64,000 nucleotides of DNA from Catonia carolina (Eukaryota; Arthropoda; Insecta; Hemiptera; Achilidae): assembly GCA_035578175.1 (NCBI GenBank), contig JAQMRL010000008.1, forward strand, positions 90,748,541 to 90,812,540, read 5' to 3'. The position numbers were made by a program, and so were the translations under genes. Below the pieces are notes generated by a model. It was not told the origin of the DNA and made no database searches. It saw only the letters and a list, made by a program, of their open reading frames with translations. Below are positions 36,181 through 46,295 of the stretch, in pieces. Position 1 is the stretch's first letter, and each line of letters starts with the position of its first letter.

Positions 36181-36510
36181 CACCCTGCAACTACACGGAG
36201 CTTGGAACCGCACAATACATCAGTGGAGCTGCATGCGGACCAAGTTCTCAAGTTCTTTAGCCAGAATATACGACCTCTTTGGCAAATAATTTTCCTGAAT
36301 TATTAAATGGAGTAAACCTCCCTTTCCTCATGACCCGCGTATTGTATTTTCGTATTTTTATGGATCCTCTTAATCATTGTGAAAACACTCTAGTTTGTGA
36401 CAAGATCCACCCAGCTGAACATCAAAATTCATTTTTACGACCACATTTCGAAAGCCTCCATTGTCAGTAATGTTACTTTTAAAGTCCAGGCCTCCATCCT
36501 GTAAAACAAT
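36181..36510 (-). pseudogene. Older LINE RT C-terminal relic
   Basis: Minus-strand pieces YRMEAWTLKV and MEAFEMWS (about 36510-36435) fit the YG.EAWTL...ESFEMWCYRR motif of insect LINEs. LLHLIIQENY and ILAKELENLV further downstream fit the C-terminal L.QLI..GKI...LKNLR region. Stops and frame changes are frequent. It abuts the 5' end of the RTE-like LINE on the opposite strand, which may have inserted into it. Confidence 0.6.
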
Positions 36511-36872
36511 TTTAGAATACGTAAGGTCTGAGCCTCTCGGGGGAACCTGTAACCCCTAGAGGGCGCGTCCCCAGGTAGCGGATAGGGGGATGCCCTAACC
36601 GGTCTGTATCTAGATGGATCGGCGGGTAGGAGGGAAATAAAATACCTCCCGTGGACCAACAGGTGGGGTAGATAGGACTCCTAAGCCGTAGAGAAGGCAA
36701 CCTATCTAGGAGAAGGATACTCCGAAACAAAACCCTGGCCCTCCGGATGGGGGTTGAGTAGCTAGGCCAGCTCCGTGCACTTGTAAAAATTAGCAATGCT
36801 AAAAGACCCAACAATAACAAGCCTCGGATATTGGACGGAAACTCGGATTTACGAAGGAAACGGAAACGGACT

Positions 36873-39739
36873 ATGAGATTTGCTACGTGAAACATACAAG
36901 GTATAAGAAATAAACAACAAGAAATATTACAAGAATGTATAAAGCAAAAAATAGATATAATCGTCCTCTCGGAAACAAAAAAAAAAGGGAAACGGTAGTG
37001 AAAAACTAAAAGAATATCTACATTTTTTTCTGGTATCAGTAAAGATGAAAGAGCACAAGCAGGAGTATCAATATTCATTCTCAACAAGTATCTGAAACAT
37101 ATTAAATCATGGAAACCTATTAATGAAAGATTTATAAAATTGACAATTCATTTGAGAGTGAGAAATATAACAATTATTGGTGTGTATGCTCTAAATGATG
37201 ACGCTAGAGTTCAAGCCAAGGACGATTTTGAGGAGGCCTTGAGAAAAGTTGTAGAGGACGTGCCTAACGGTCATGAACTGATAATTGCAGGGGATCTTAA
37301 TGCAAGGGTGGGTACGCAACGGGATAGTGCGGTGGTGGGCGCACACGGTAAAGACACAGTGAATAACAACGGCGAAAGGTTGACTAACTTGTGTGAACAG
37401 TTCGAACTGACAATAATGAACACCTTTTATGCCCACAAAGATATTCACAAATATACTTGGTATCAGCACACGAGAGGCTTGAAATCCATAATAGATTATG
37501 TGATTATGAAACAGCATACTAGACTGCACGTACAGGATGTGAGAGTTAATAGAGGAGCCGATTGTGGATCCGACCACCACTTGTTACTTGCTAAAATATA
37601 CATCCCATTCATTGGATCCACTGTAAAGCAACAGGGAAAGGAACAAACGCAAACCAAAGCCATGAAGTACAACCTGGATGGTTTACGAAATGACAGCACA
37701 AAACTGCTTTATTCATGGAGATTAGATGAAAAATTAACAATAAAAAATAGATCAACTACAGAGGAGTACGAACACATAAAGCAGTGCATCAAAGAATCAG
37801 CGCAAGAAGCCCTGGGTGAAGAGATTAAAAAATTCAACAGGCCTTTTTGGTGGGACAATGAAATTGAGAAAAAAATTCAATTGAAGAAAGAAATTTATAA
37901 AAAATTACTTCAACAGAAAGATGAACAGACTAGGGCGGAGTATAAAAGAATGAATAGAGATGTAAAACAACAAGTAATAAAGAAGAAAAACAAATCTTGG
38001 GAGGAGCGGTGTGACTTCATTGACAGCCAACTAGGAGGAACAAGAAGTTCAGAAGCATGGAAAACAGTGAGAAGCATTCGAACTACAAATAAACCACAAG
38101 TAGAATTGAACATCATACCAGAGAAAGAATGGATTCAACATTTTGAAGAGTTGTGGGTGGAAAAGAGAAGAAAATATTGTGGCCTTGGAAATGAGTTTAA
38201 GCCAGGAGAGAGGATTTCATTGCAAATGGGCAAAGTTCAGGAAGCAATAAAAGCTACTAAGACCAAAAAAGCTCCGGGCCCTGGAGGAATAAACCCAGAG
38301 CTTGTGAAATGCGGATCATCAAAGCTCTTTGGAATGCTCAGAAGATTATTCGAGAGGTGCCTGAACGGAGAGGAGGTTCCAGAGGAATGGAGAACATCAT
38401 ATATATCCGCAATATATAAGAAGGGTGCGAAATCGGATCCTAGAAATTACAGAGGTATAGCTATAATACCTACCATCGGAAGAATATATTCAAGAGTATT
38501 GAAGGGTTTAATTGAGGAGGAAATAAAAAACAAACAGCCCGAAGAACAGGCAGGTTTTAGAGCCGGAAGATCTACAGCATTGATAATAACCTATTCACCA
38601 TCAAAATGGTAACAGAAACAAGAGTCCAACACAATAGAGAGACACACATAGCCCTAATAGATTTAGAAAAAGCATACCATAGTGTACCGATTTCTCAGCT
38701 GTGGATGGAAATGGAAAGTATGGAGATAAGTACCAATCTCATTAATGCCACTAAAAAATATTATGCACAAAATACTGCGATGGTCAAGCTTGGAAACAAA
38801 TTTACTACTCCTTTCAGAACCACAAAAGGCTTGAGACAGGGCTGCTGTCTTTCTCCAACCCTTTTTAAAATTTATCTGGACAGGTCCTTAACGGGATGGA
38901 CGAAAAAATGCAGGAATATGGGAGTGAGGGTAGGCGATGACAGTTTGTTCACTCTATACTTTGCCGACGATCAAATAGTTTTAGCAGAGGATGAAGATGA
39001 TCTTGAATACATGGTAAGGAAGCTGCAACAAGAATATGAAATTGCTGGTCTTTCTATGAATATGGCGAAGTGTGAGTATCTCATTGTAGGCAATGAAGAA
39101 GTTAGGGATCTTTCACTTGGGGCAGATATAATAAAAGGTGTCAGGAGAAGTAAATATTTAGGAGTAACTTTCAATAAGTATGGCAATAGTAAGAATGAGA
39201 TACAAGAGAGAATAAATAAAGGACGAACAGTTATAAGGACAATCAACTCTCTTCTATGGCAAAAAACAAAAAACAAAAATACAAAGAAACGAATATATAA
39301 AAGTTTAGTTGAAAGTGTCACACTATATGGATCGGAAGTATGGGATCTTAGTAAGGCCAACAGAAGGAAACTTGCAGCGGCTGAAATGGACTTCCTCAGA
39401 AGAAGCTGTGGTATCTCTAAATTGGATAGAGTAAGGAATGAAACGATAAGAAACAACATGGATTAATCAAGAACAATTAATGAAGAGACGGAAAGAAGAC
39501 AGTTATAATGGTTCGGCCATGTGAAGAGGATGGGAGCAGATAGATGGCCCCGAAAAATATTAGAATGGATCCCACCAGAAAGGAGGAAGAGAGGGCGACC
39601 ACGAAGGGGTTGGAAGGACGATATAGGGGAGGCAATGGATGCTAGAAACCTGGAGGAGGACGTTTGCTTCGATAGAGGAAAATGGAAGTTGGGAACGGAG
39701 AAACGGCGTTTGCTTTTGTATAGCGGAGAGATGACATGA
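36873..39739 (+). pseudogene. LINE endonuclease-reverse transcriptase, broken ORF
   Basis: An APE-type endonuclease nicks target DNA and the RT copies the element RNA at the nick. The start MRFAT at 36873 is followed by TGA (36888) where the family has Trp of WN. Two compensating shifts lie at the A-run near 36980 and T-run near 37025. The open part from 37140 has GDLNARVG (residues 51-58), SDHHLL (144-149) and KAPGPGGINPEL (377-388). A frameshift at about 38577-38584 moves to the frame 38606-39466, which has RQGCCLSP (77-84) and the catalytic YFADD (118-122). AYHSVP replaces the usual AYDSVP. TAA at 39464 and 39506 break the tail, which ends RGRPRRGWKDD (39521-39739 frame). Confidence 0.9.
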
Positions 39740-39940
39740 ATGCTACTGTGAGACGAAGTGGGTAATAGGACAGCATGTCCTATCTATGGACAAGCTTTGG
39801 AGAGATGCTTGAATGTTAATGTGAGACGAAGTGGGGAATAGGACAGCTTTGGACAAACTTTGGAGAGATGACTTGAATGTTAGTGTGAGAAGAAGTGAGG
39901 AATAGGACAGCATGTCCTATCTATGGACAAGCTTTCCTGT
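39725..39940 (+). repeat. Three ~65-80 bp tandem repeats in the LINE 3' region
   Basis: Units start near 39727, 39799 and 39862, each with GAGATGACTTGAATG-like, GTGTGAGACGAAGTG-like and AATAGGACAG words. The middle unit lacks the CATGTCCTATCTATGGA part. Confidence 0.8.
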
Positions 39941-39980
39941 TTCCTTCTTCGTCTCACACTAGCATTCAAGTCATCTCTCC
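39862..39980. repeat. 34 bp inverted repeat at the LINE 3' end
   Basis: 39862-39895 (GGAGAGATGACTTGAATG...) pairs with 39947-39980 with few mismatches. The loop holds TAGGACA/TGTCCTA, a further small hairpin. It may be a retained RT-recognition structure or a terminal rearrangement. Confidence 0.8.
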
Positions 39981-39990
39981 ACTATACACG

Positions 39991-40324
39991 CTTACTTACT
40001 TCAATAAGTGTATTATTATAAAAAATATTTACCCTATAGTACACAGCTTTCTTAAACATTCGCTAGATGTTTATTAATTTTTATTAAATTGAAAAAAAAT
40101 TATTTAGAAAATAATTCTTATTCACTGTAAAATATCTCATCGATCAAGTAATTGCTTAGATTTTTTTTAAATATATGTATATGAAATTAGCACAAATTTT
40201 TAAATATACTTTTATTAATGTATTTTCTCTCTGCATAACTAGGTTTCTTTTCATACAATTTTCTGTGATTGTAGTCAGTTGTATGAAGTCGATTTAGTAA
40301 TATTAATAAACTATTTTGTATCAA
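39991..40324. other. Unassigned AT-rich stretch
   Basis: Nothing recognised. Confidence 0.45.
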
Positions 40325-40650
40325 AAATTCTGGAAATGTGGCTGAAGAAGTAGAAGATCAAGGCAAACGAGAATAAATGTACAGATACAACGTTAACTAC
40401 CAGAAGGGCTTTTTGTTCTCCTGTATAATAGAACAGCAAGAATGTTTCACAGGCAAGTGATGTGAAATATCTACGAATGTACTTGGATAGTGACTTGGCG
40501 GAAGCACATTCAAATGAGAAGAAAACAGTTGTATTAAACATTTAGGAAGATGTACTGACTCGTTGGTAGGCGGTCCCAGCTTTCAATTGAAAACTAACTA
40601 CTTCTTTACAAATCAATGCTGAAGCCAATTTGGACCTAGATTGGATCCGA
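40325..40650 (+). pseudogene. Jockey-like LINE RT relic
   Basis: Plus-strand peptides KIKANENKCTDTTLTTRRA, SDVKYLRMYLDSDLAEAH and FGPRLDP follow the jockey region just after the catalytic box (WRIKVNE.KS...TFT.RR, then VKYLG..LD..L.W..H). Stops lie after MWLKK and in the following Ser/Pro stretch. It is cut off on the right by an H-family end fragment. Confidence 0.65.
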
Positions 40651-40675
40651 TTTGGTGTGTTTCACGCCAGATTAT
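40651..40675 (+). repeat. H-family 3' end fragment
   Basis: GGTGTGTTTCACGCCAGATT resembles the terminal hairpin and CCAGA end of the H elements. Only about 20 bases. Confidence 0.4.
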
Positions 40676-41612
40676 TGAGTTATAATTTGTTAATTATACC
40701 ACTGATAGTAATTTTTTCATGAGATAGTTCTAAGCGATAGGTTGCATTTATTGTTATACAACAGATCACGCATAAGGTAAAAGAAAAAAATTCTAAATTT
40801 AACAAAAACATTTAATAGATTGTTGTATTGCTTGAATACAAGGGTATTATTATTTTACTGATGAATATACAATTTTACTATTTTCTTCAGATTAATTTTA
40901 TTAAATTGCGGTATGTAGCACACAATGAAATCTTAGTACATAACTATACAAATACAACAACGTGTTGACAGTCCCTACATACAGTACATTGTTTACAATG
41001 AAGAACCGCAGATTGTGTCTAAAACAACATAGGTGTTATGTTAAATCAATATTATTATATCCTGATCATCTGCTCTGATCAGCACGATGGAAATAGCTGA
41101 GTATTGGTAACTTAAATTGAATATAAACAATCTAACGAATCCAATTAAATTGAACAAAAACTAATAAAATAAAGAAATAAATGGACATTGTATTTAAAAC
41201 AAACCTTTTAGAATAAAGCAAGGAATTTTATTTTGCAAATTGGATTTTAGGTAGAAGAGAAAGAATGCAATCTGGGAAAAAGAAAACCGGAGAAAATACT
41301 GTTAAAATATTAGAGTATTTTTTCATTTAAAACGCAGCAGGGTATAAAAATTGTAATAAGGTGCGATGTAAATTCTAATATATGATGAAAATTGCACTCA
41401 ACATTTTTATAGATTATTTTTTGTTTAAAAAAAAGTGAAACGAATTTCCTTATAGAAATTTTTATAATATTTTCATTTAAAGGATGCGACTTATATAACG
41501 TTAAGTATTATTTATAATCTATAATTCAAGTAGGTACTTATATAAGACGCATTATAGTTTTATGGAAATGAGGTATACTAACGGGAACAGCATATACGAA
41601 ATAATAAACGAA
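40676..41612. other. Unassigned AT-rich stretch
   Basis: No gene or repeat recognised. Confidence 0.45.
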
Positions 41613-41945
41613 ATAATAAACAATAATAATAATAATAATATAATAATAATAATATATTATATATAATAATATATAATAATAATATATAATAATAATATAT
41701 AATAATAAATATATAATAATAATATAAAATATTAATATATATAATTAATATATAATATAATAATTTATATATAAATTATAATTAATTAAATTAATTAATT
41801 ATAATTAATAATAATATAATAATTTATATATAATATAATTAATATATATAAAATATATAATAATAATATATAATATATTATATATAATAATAATAATATA
41901 ATAATAATAATAAACAATAATAATAATAATAATAAACGAAATAAT
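41613..41945. repeat. (TAA)n/(TA)n microsatellite
   Basis: About 330 bases of almost pure AT in ATA, TAATA and TATATA words. It is flanked by AAACGAAATAAT on both sides (about 41605 and 41935), suggesting expansion from an AATAAACGA motif. Confidence 0.95.
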
Positions 41946-42572
41946 CAACGAAACGAACATTTGCATAATCCTAAATTATGTAACAAGTCTAAGACTCCCT
42001 TCTTCACAATACTTGGCCTGCATATTGTGCGGTTCTGTTTTATTTTTGCTCAGCAAATTGCCGTTAAACTAATATTTATAATCTCCGGTTAGAATTTTTG
42101 CAATATTTTTTCATATAAAAAGAGACGGTGAAGCTTATATAATTATTTAACACGAGAAAAATCTCCATATTTATTGTGATAAAAAATATGTATATGCATA
42201 AAATTATTTTTTGAATCAAATATTTGAATTAAAATTTTACACTTCATTTTTTCCTTACTCTACCTTATAGTAAATTTAATAAGACTACCAGATTTCAAAT
42301 AACTATCCACTTCTATGCACAAACATACTTAAAATTTTAATGCTAGGAGATATTTAGAATGGAAAGTTTTTTAAAAAAATTGATTAAATTTTTTATACCA
42401 ATTTTCTTAATTGAATTCGGATAAAAGCACTATTGTAAAAGTAAAAAAAAAACAAAATATACAGAGACAAATGTAGGTACTACAGTAAAACGAAAAATTG
42501 AAAGAAAATTTTAAAGCTGCTTATAACGGTACAGCTGTGACTATTTTTACAATATTTATTTATTATTATTTT
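41946..42572. other. Unassigned AT-rich stretch
   Basis: Nothing recognised. Confidence 0.45.
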
Positions 42573-43470
42573 ACTTTCTCTTGCCTATATGAATATATGA
42601 GAAGGAAAGTATTGTTTTCATGTCGATTTTTTGAAATCGAGTTTTCACTCGATGTTCGCGTTTTCAGTCCCCCTGAACCCAAAAAACATGTTTGTAGCGA
42701 TTGGTCTGTGTGTGAACAGACAATCTCAAGAATAGAACATCGTACGAACTTGAAACTTACGTTAGATACTACTACCAAACCCGACACAAACATTTTCATA
42801 AAAATCGGTCAACCGAAAGTAGTGGTTTATTCGTGTAATTTTTCACTTTTTTGTGATTTTCTCAAAAACGGCTCCTACGATTTTTTTTAAAAATCGCCTC
42901 ATATACTAAACCTTTTATGCTCTACAAGATAGGGTAAGTGCCATGACTGCTGGAATTCTTAGTGAGGCTGTTTTCACATAAAAAAATTGTTTTTTTAAGA
43001 TTGCGGCTTTAGTATACATTTAAGCGCAAAATTGTATACAACAAAAGTTGTAGAGAATTTAAACTTCTACAACTTTTATTATAAACAGTTTTTTGCATAA
43101 CTTGGTTTAGCGGTAATTAGCGACTTTCTGTTTTTTCTCAAGAAAATGTGTAAAAAATCGATTTTTTTTAAAATTTCAGCCTTAGAATTCATTTTACGAC
43201 AAAAGTGTATAATCAAATTTATAGTAAATTAAAAGATCTACAACTTTAATTAGAGCATTTTTCTCTAACAGAGCCTAGTTTAGCGTGAAAGAGTGATTTT
43301 CTGTATTTTTAAGCCAAACTGAAATTGATTTTCATATTGCGTCTTTCACTCATGATTAAAATTAGGGTATGTTTATTGAGGTTTGTTTTTTGTTTATTTC
43401 TAATGTTAGGTTATATTGTTAATTATTTGCTTTGATAAAAGAAAGTTATGTGAGAGTTTGACACCAGATT
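42573..43470 (+). mobile_element. Helentron/HINE-like element, copy H6 (short GT allele)
   Basis: A full-span copy. The start ACTTTCTCTTGCC is intact and the end (about 43430-43470) is GATAAAAGAAAGTTATGTGA, then GACACCAGA. The microsatellite position holds only TCTGTGTGTGAAC. It is flanked by T-rich DNA. Confidence 0.65.
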
Positions 43471-43481
43471 TTTTTAGTTTA

Positions 43482-43596
43482 TTTTAAGTTGCATCATTAT
43501 TAGCGACTACTTTCAGATGACGAATTGTGCCTTCGAACTTCTAATTAATTTTCAGATACTGTTGGGAGTAGAATCCGGGACATGCTATTATGTTTT
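43482..43596 (-). repeat. Degenerate SINE-C fragment
   Basis: On the minus strand a B-box-like CCCGGATTCTACTCCC is followed by TAGTCGCTAAT and GATGCAACTTAAAATAAACT, the family C 3' end. The middle is scrambled. Confidence 0.45.
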
Positions 43597-44524
43597 TAGT
43601 TTAACTAATATTATTTAATTTAACATGCTATTTTTTTTCTATATTTATCATCAAATTTGGTAGTTATACAACTATAGTATAGTGTTCCTAGATTAACCAA
43701 TGAAGTTTACAAAAAAACATTTGTCACCCAAACTGGAAACGAACTGACGGTTTTAATAATTAAGCATGTGCCATCGAGACTGCTTTAATAAATTATGTAA
43801 ACGTTAAGTATCGTATAAATAATAATCTATTAACTTTATTACCTAAAAATTCATTAACATAACACAATATTACTTATTTATTTCAATAGAACTTATGAAA
43901 TTAAAAGGTATATCAATAAATAAAACTGAAAATGCCCAATCCACTCAGAGAGTACAAAGTTAGGGGAGAAAGAAGGAGAATGGGTAATCGAGAATGGTTG
44001 GAGGGTATTATCGATTGTAGATGAATACGAAACGAGCACCTTTTACGTCGACCACATTATTCGGGACGGTAAAACTTTCTTCTGTTGTTAAAACACTATG
44101 TGTATAGCACAAAAACAGATTCCCCCAATGTTTGACACCTTAATTACTAATACATTGTGTGTTTACATTAAATTGGTTTTGGTTAATGAAACAGTTCATA
44201 AAAAAAAACAAAGCGATTTAAGAAAAATATAATCCTTCCAATCCAAATGCCTTTGCTTAATTATGTCTCAAATTTAACTTTACAATACAATATAAATATC
44301 TCATTCGTAGTTGACGCTGTCAAATGGTAACATATTTTTTTTCAATATAAATGCAAAAATAAATAGTAAACCAAAATAAAATGGAGCAGTGATATTTCAT
44401 ATGACCTTTAAAATTGCTATTCTTTAAAATTTATAATTTTTATGTATTCTCGAACCATAATTTTCACAATAAATCATGCTTTATTCACAAATTTTTATAA
44501 AAGTTTGTTATTATAATACCACGT
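43597..44524. other. Unassigned stretch
   Basis: AT-rich, no feature supported. Confidence 0.45.
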
Positions 44525-44640
44525 GGTCTAAACAACCACGTAAATCACTTAGCACTGAATATCTTAGACAACAGCAATGATGTTCATAGACTAAAACGTG
44601 CTACAGCACTGGATCTCCCAGGGAGATTCTGATAGTGTGA
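44525..44640 (+). pseudogene. Jockey-like LINE extreme C-terminus
   Basis: One uninterrupted frame reads HVNHLALNILD, then NSNDVHRLKRATALDLPGRF and a stop (44535-44632). It fits the jockey ending HPN.LA..L.....RRLKR..P..L. Only about 33 residues remain, a strongly 5'-truncated insertion. Confidence 0.6.
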
Positions 44641-45247
44641 TTTTACATTCTAAATAATATAATGATAATATTATGTAGATGACTAGCGTGTTTGAGTGTG
44701 AATGTTGTAAATAACTAAATAAAAATTTTAATTATCTCCAGTAAAGTTCGGTGTACATATATTTTGTAATCATGTGCTTATTATTTATTACTTCTCTTTA
44801 TTTCGTTTAAAAGGAGGTTTTGGTTATTTTTTATTTTTATTGATCTAATTTTGATTGTGAATAATAATTAAGAGCAGTATAATATGTTTTATGTTATAAT
44901 TTGTTAATTACACCTGTGGGTTGTAATTTGTTCATTTGTGTTAATTCTAATTGATAAGTTGCATTTATTGTTATACAACAGATTATGCATTAAAGAAAAG
45001 TTATGTGAAAAAAATTGAATACTAATTTTAGTTTATTCTTCGTTTTCTTTAAAGTAACACTGTGTGACTGTAATCTAGCTTTAATTTATCAGAATATCAT
45101 GTTTGACGTTCATAGTTTGTTGTTGAACAAGTTGTACTAATTTGTAAATTATAAATAAAAAATGAAAAAAATAATAATAATTTAGTCGGAAACAAGGTGG
45201 AATTAGAGCCAGTAAATTATTTTCATACTTTACTACAAAGTAAAAGT
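44641..45247. other. Unassigned AT-rich stretch
   Basis: It may include the 3' UTR of the jockey tail. No other feature. Confidence 0.4.
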
Positions 45248-45345
45248 TAACATATATGATTCCCGGCTAGGTCCGGAGATTTTTACACGTTCCAACCTCA
45301 CCATAAACTACTGAGTTCTCTAAACTCTTAAAAGGCTTTAAAATG
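45248..45345 (+). repeat. SINE-C partial copy
   Basis: GATTCCCGGCTAGGTCC (B-box side) matches the 4284-4455 copy. A short decayed body follows and there is no head. Confidence 0.45.
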
Positions 45346-45424
45346 TTTTTAACAATTATTCACAAGATTAAAGAAGCTTTTTGTGAGTAATAAACCATTG
45401 CTACTTTCTGACGTTTTATTTAGA

Positions 45425-45505
45425 GTTACCCATCAGTATAGTGGTAAACGCAACTGTCTTCTATGCCATGAGTCCCGGGTTCAACCTCCTGTCAAGTCTG
45501 GCTCT
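45425..45505 (+). repeat. tRNA-like SINE head F
   Basis: CAGTATAGTGGTAAACGC (A-box-like) and CCCGGGTTCAACCTC (B-box-like) are spaced as in a tRNA. The ends do not pair as an acceptor stem, so it is a tRNA-derived repeat and not a tRNA gene. Single copy here. Confidence 0.5.
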
Positions 45506-45525
45506 CATTCATTTTTATCTTATTA

Positions 45526-46292
45526 AGCTCAATTTACACAAGTAGTACTGTGCGCAGACTGTGCTGCTACCGTGTCGCAACTGTTTTAAGTGAAAAATGG
45601 TCTAATCTATTTGAATTTTTAGGACAAGTCATTTTTAATTTATTCATGCAGGACGGTGCTGGTACCGTGCACAGACCGTGTTGTCTTCGACTGCTCGCTA
45701 AAGGATTCATCAAAGTCATGACAAATGATAGTCCGACACGGTCGGCGCACAGCACCCTACGGTTTAGACCGACCTAGGGCGGTCCTCGCCCTAGACCAGA
45801 ACCGGTTTAAAGTGCTTATTTACCAGGTTGTGGGACTGTTTCAACACCATTTAGTGTTGAGTTTTGTAAGCTCAGGTCTTAATGATTCCAGTAAATATTC
45901 AAATTTGTGGACACTCATTCGAAAATAGTTAACGAACTTGATTGAATCTTCTCTCAATTTATTTAATATTGTGTGAAATTCTCCTTCCTCTTCTCTATCT
46001 CTGTATAAATTATGAACCCAATAGGTTTTCTTTTTCTTATTTTCCTCCGTTCTTCTTCTTGTACTAATTCATATAAGCAGCCGGCAACAATTATGTCCTC
46101 ATCGTCTTGATCCATTAAACTAAGTCTATTAAACTACGCACGAGAGACTACTACTGCACGGTGTGCAGTCGACAACAGCATCGACGGTCGGTAGGCGCAC
46201 AGTACCATATGTGTAAATTTAAACGGTCCGAACACAGTCGCGACACGGTAGCAGCACGGTCCGCGCACAGTCCTACATGTATAAATCCAGCT
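45526..46292. mobile_element. Harbinger-like non-autonomous element with subterminal repeats
   Basis: The TIRs begin AGCTCAATTTA (left) and AGCTGGATTTA (right, read inward). Just inside, ACTGTGCGCAGACTGTG and GCTGCTACCGTGTCGC are mirrored at 46235-46272. A related GTGCGC/ACCGTG word occurs at least three more times (about 45662, 45731 and 46158-46205). The flanks are TTA at 45523-45525 and 46293-46295, the PIF/Harbinger target. The interior lacks transposase motifs. It is GC/CpG-richer than its surroundings. Confidence 0.75.
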
Positions 46293-46295
46293 TTA

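Larger units (their letters stand above)
36511..39990 (+). mobile_element. RTE-like LINE, near full length but inactivated
   Basis: The order is a GC-richer 5' UTR (about 36528-36872), an endonuclease plus reverse-transcriptase coding region (36873-39739), and a repetitive 3' region (39725-39980). It is the largest coding relic in the window. The C-terminal GRPRRGWKDD motif and FGHV motif fit RTE-type insect LINEs, but clade assignment would need a tree. Ends are estimated, as no target duplication was identified. Relatively few lesions imply a moderate age. Confidence 0.75.

Noticed and set aside
35820..36205. Short inverted repeat AGCTCCGTGTAGTTG
   Set aside because: Only about 15 bases match. 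The flanks are unrelated, so an element boundary cannot be claimed.
36512..37087. 191-codon minus-strand ORF
   Set aside because: It lies antisense to the 5' UTR and endonuclease start of the RTE-like LINE and shows no recognisable domain.
38971..39459. 162-codon minus-strand ORF
   Set aside because: Shadow frame of the LINE reverse transcriptase on the other strand.
39725..39940. Repeat array that might be read as CRISPR-like
   Set aside because: Eukaryotic context. The units are contiguous tandem copies without unique spacers, inside a LINE 3' region.
45425..45505. Possible tRNA gene
   Set aside because: A- and B-box-like words are present, but no acceptor stem can be formed. Better explained as a SINE head.
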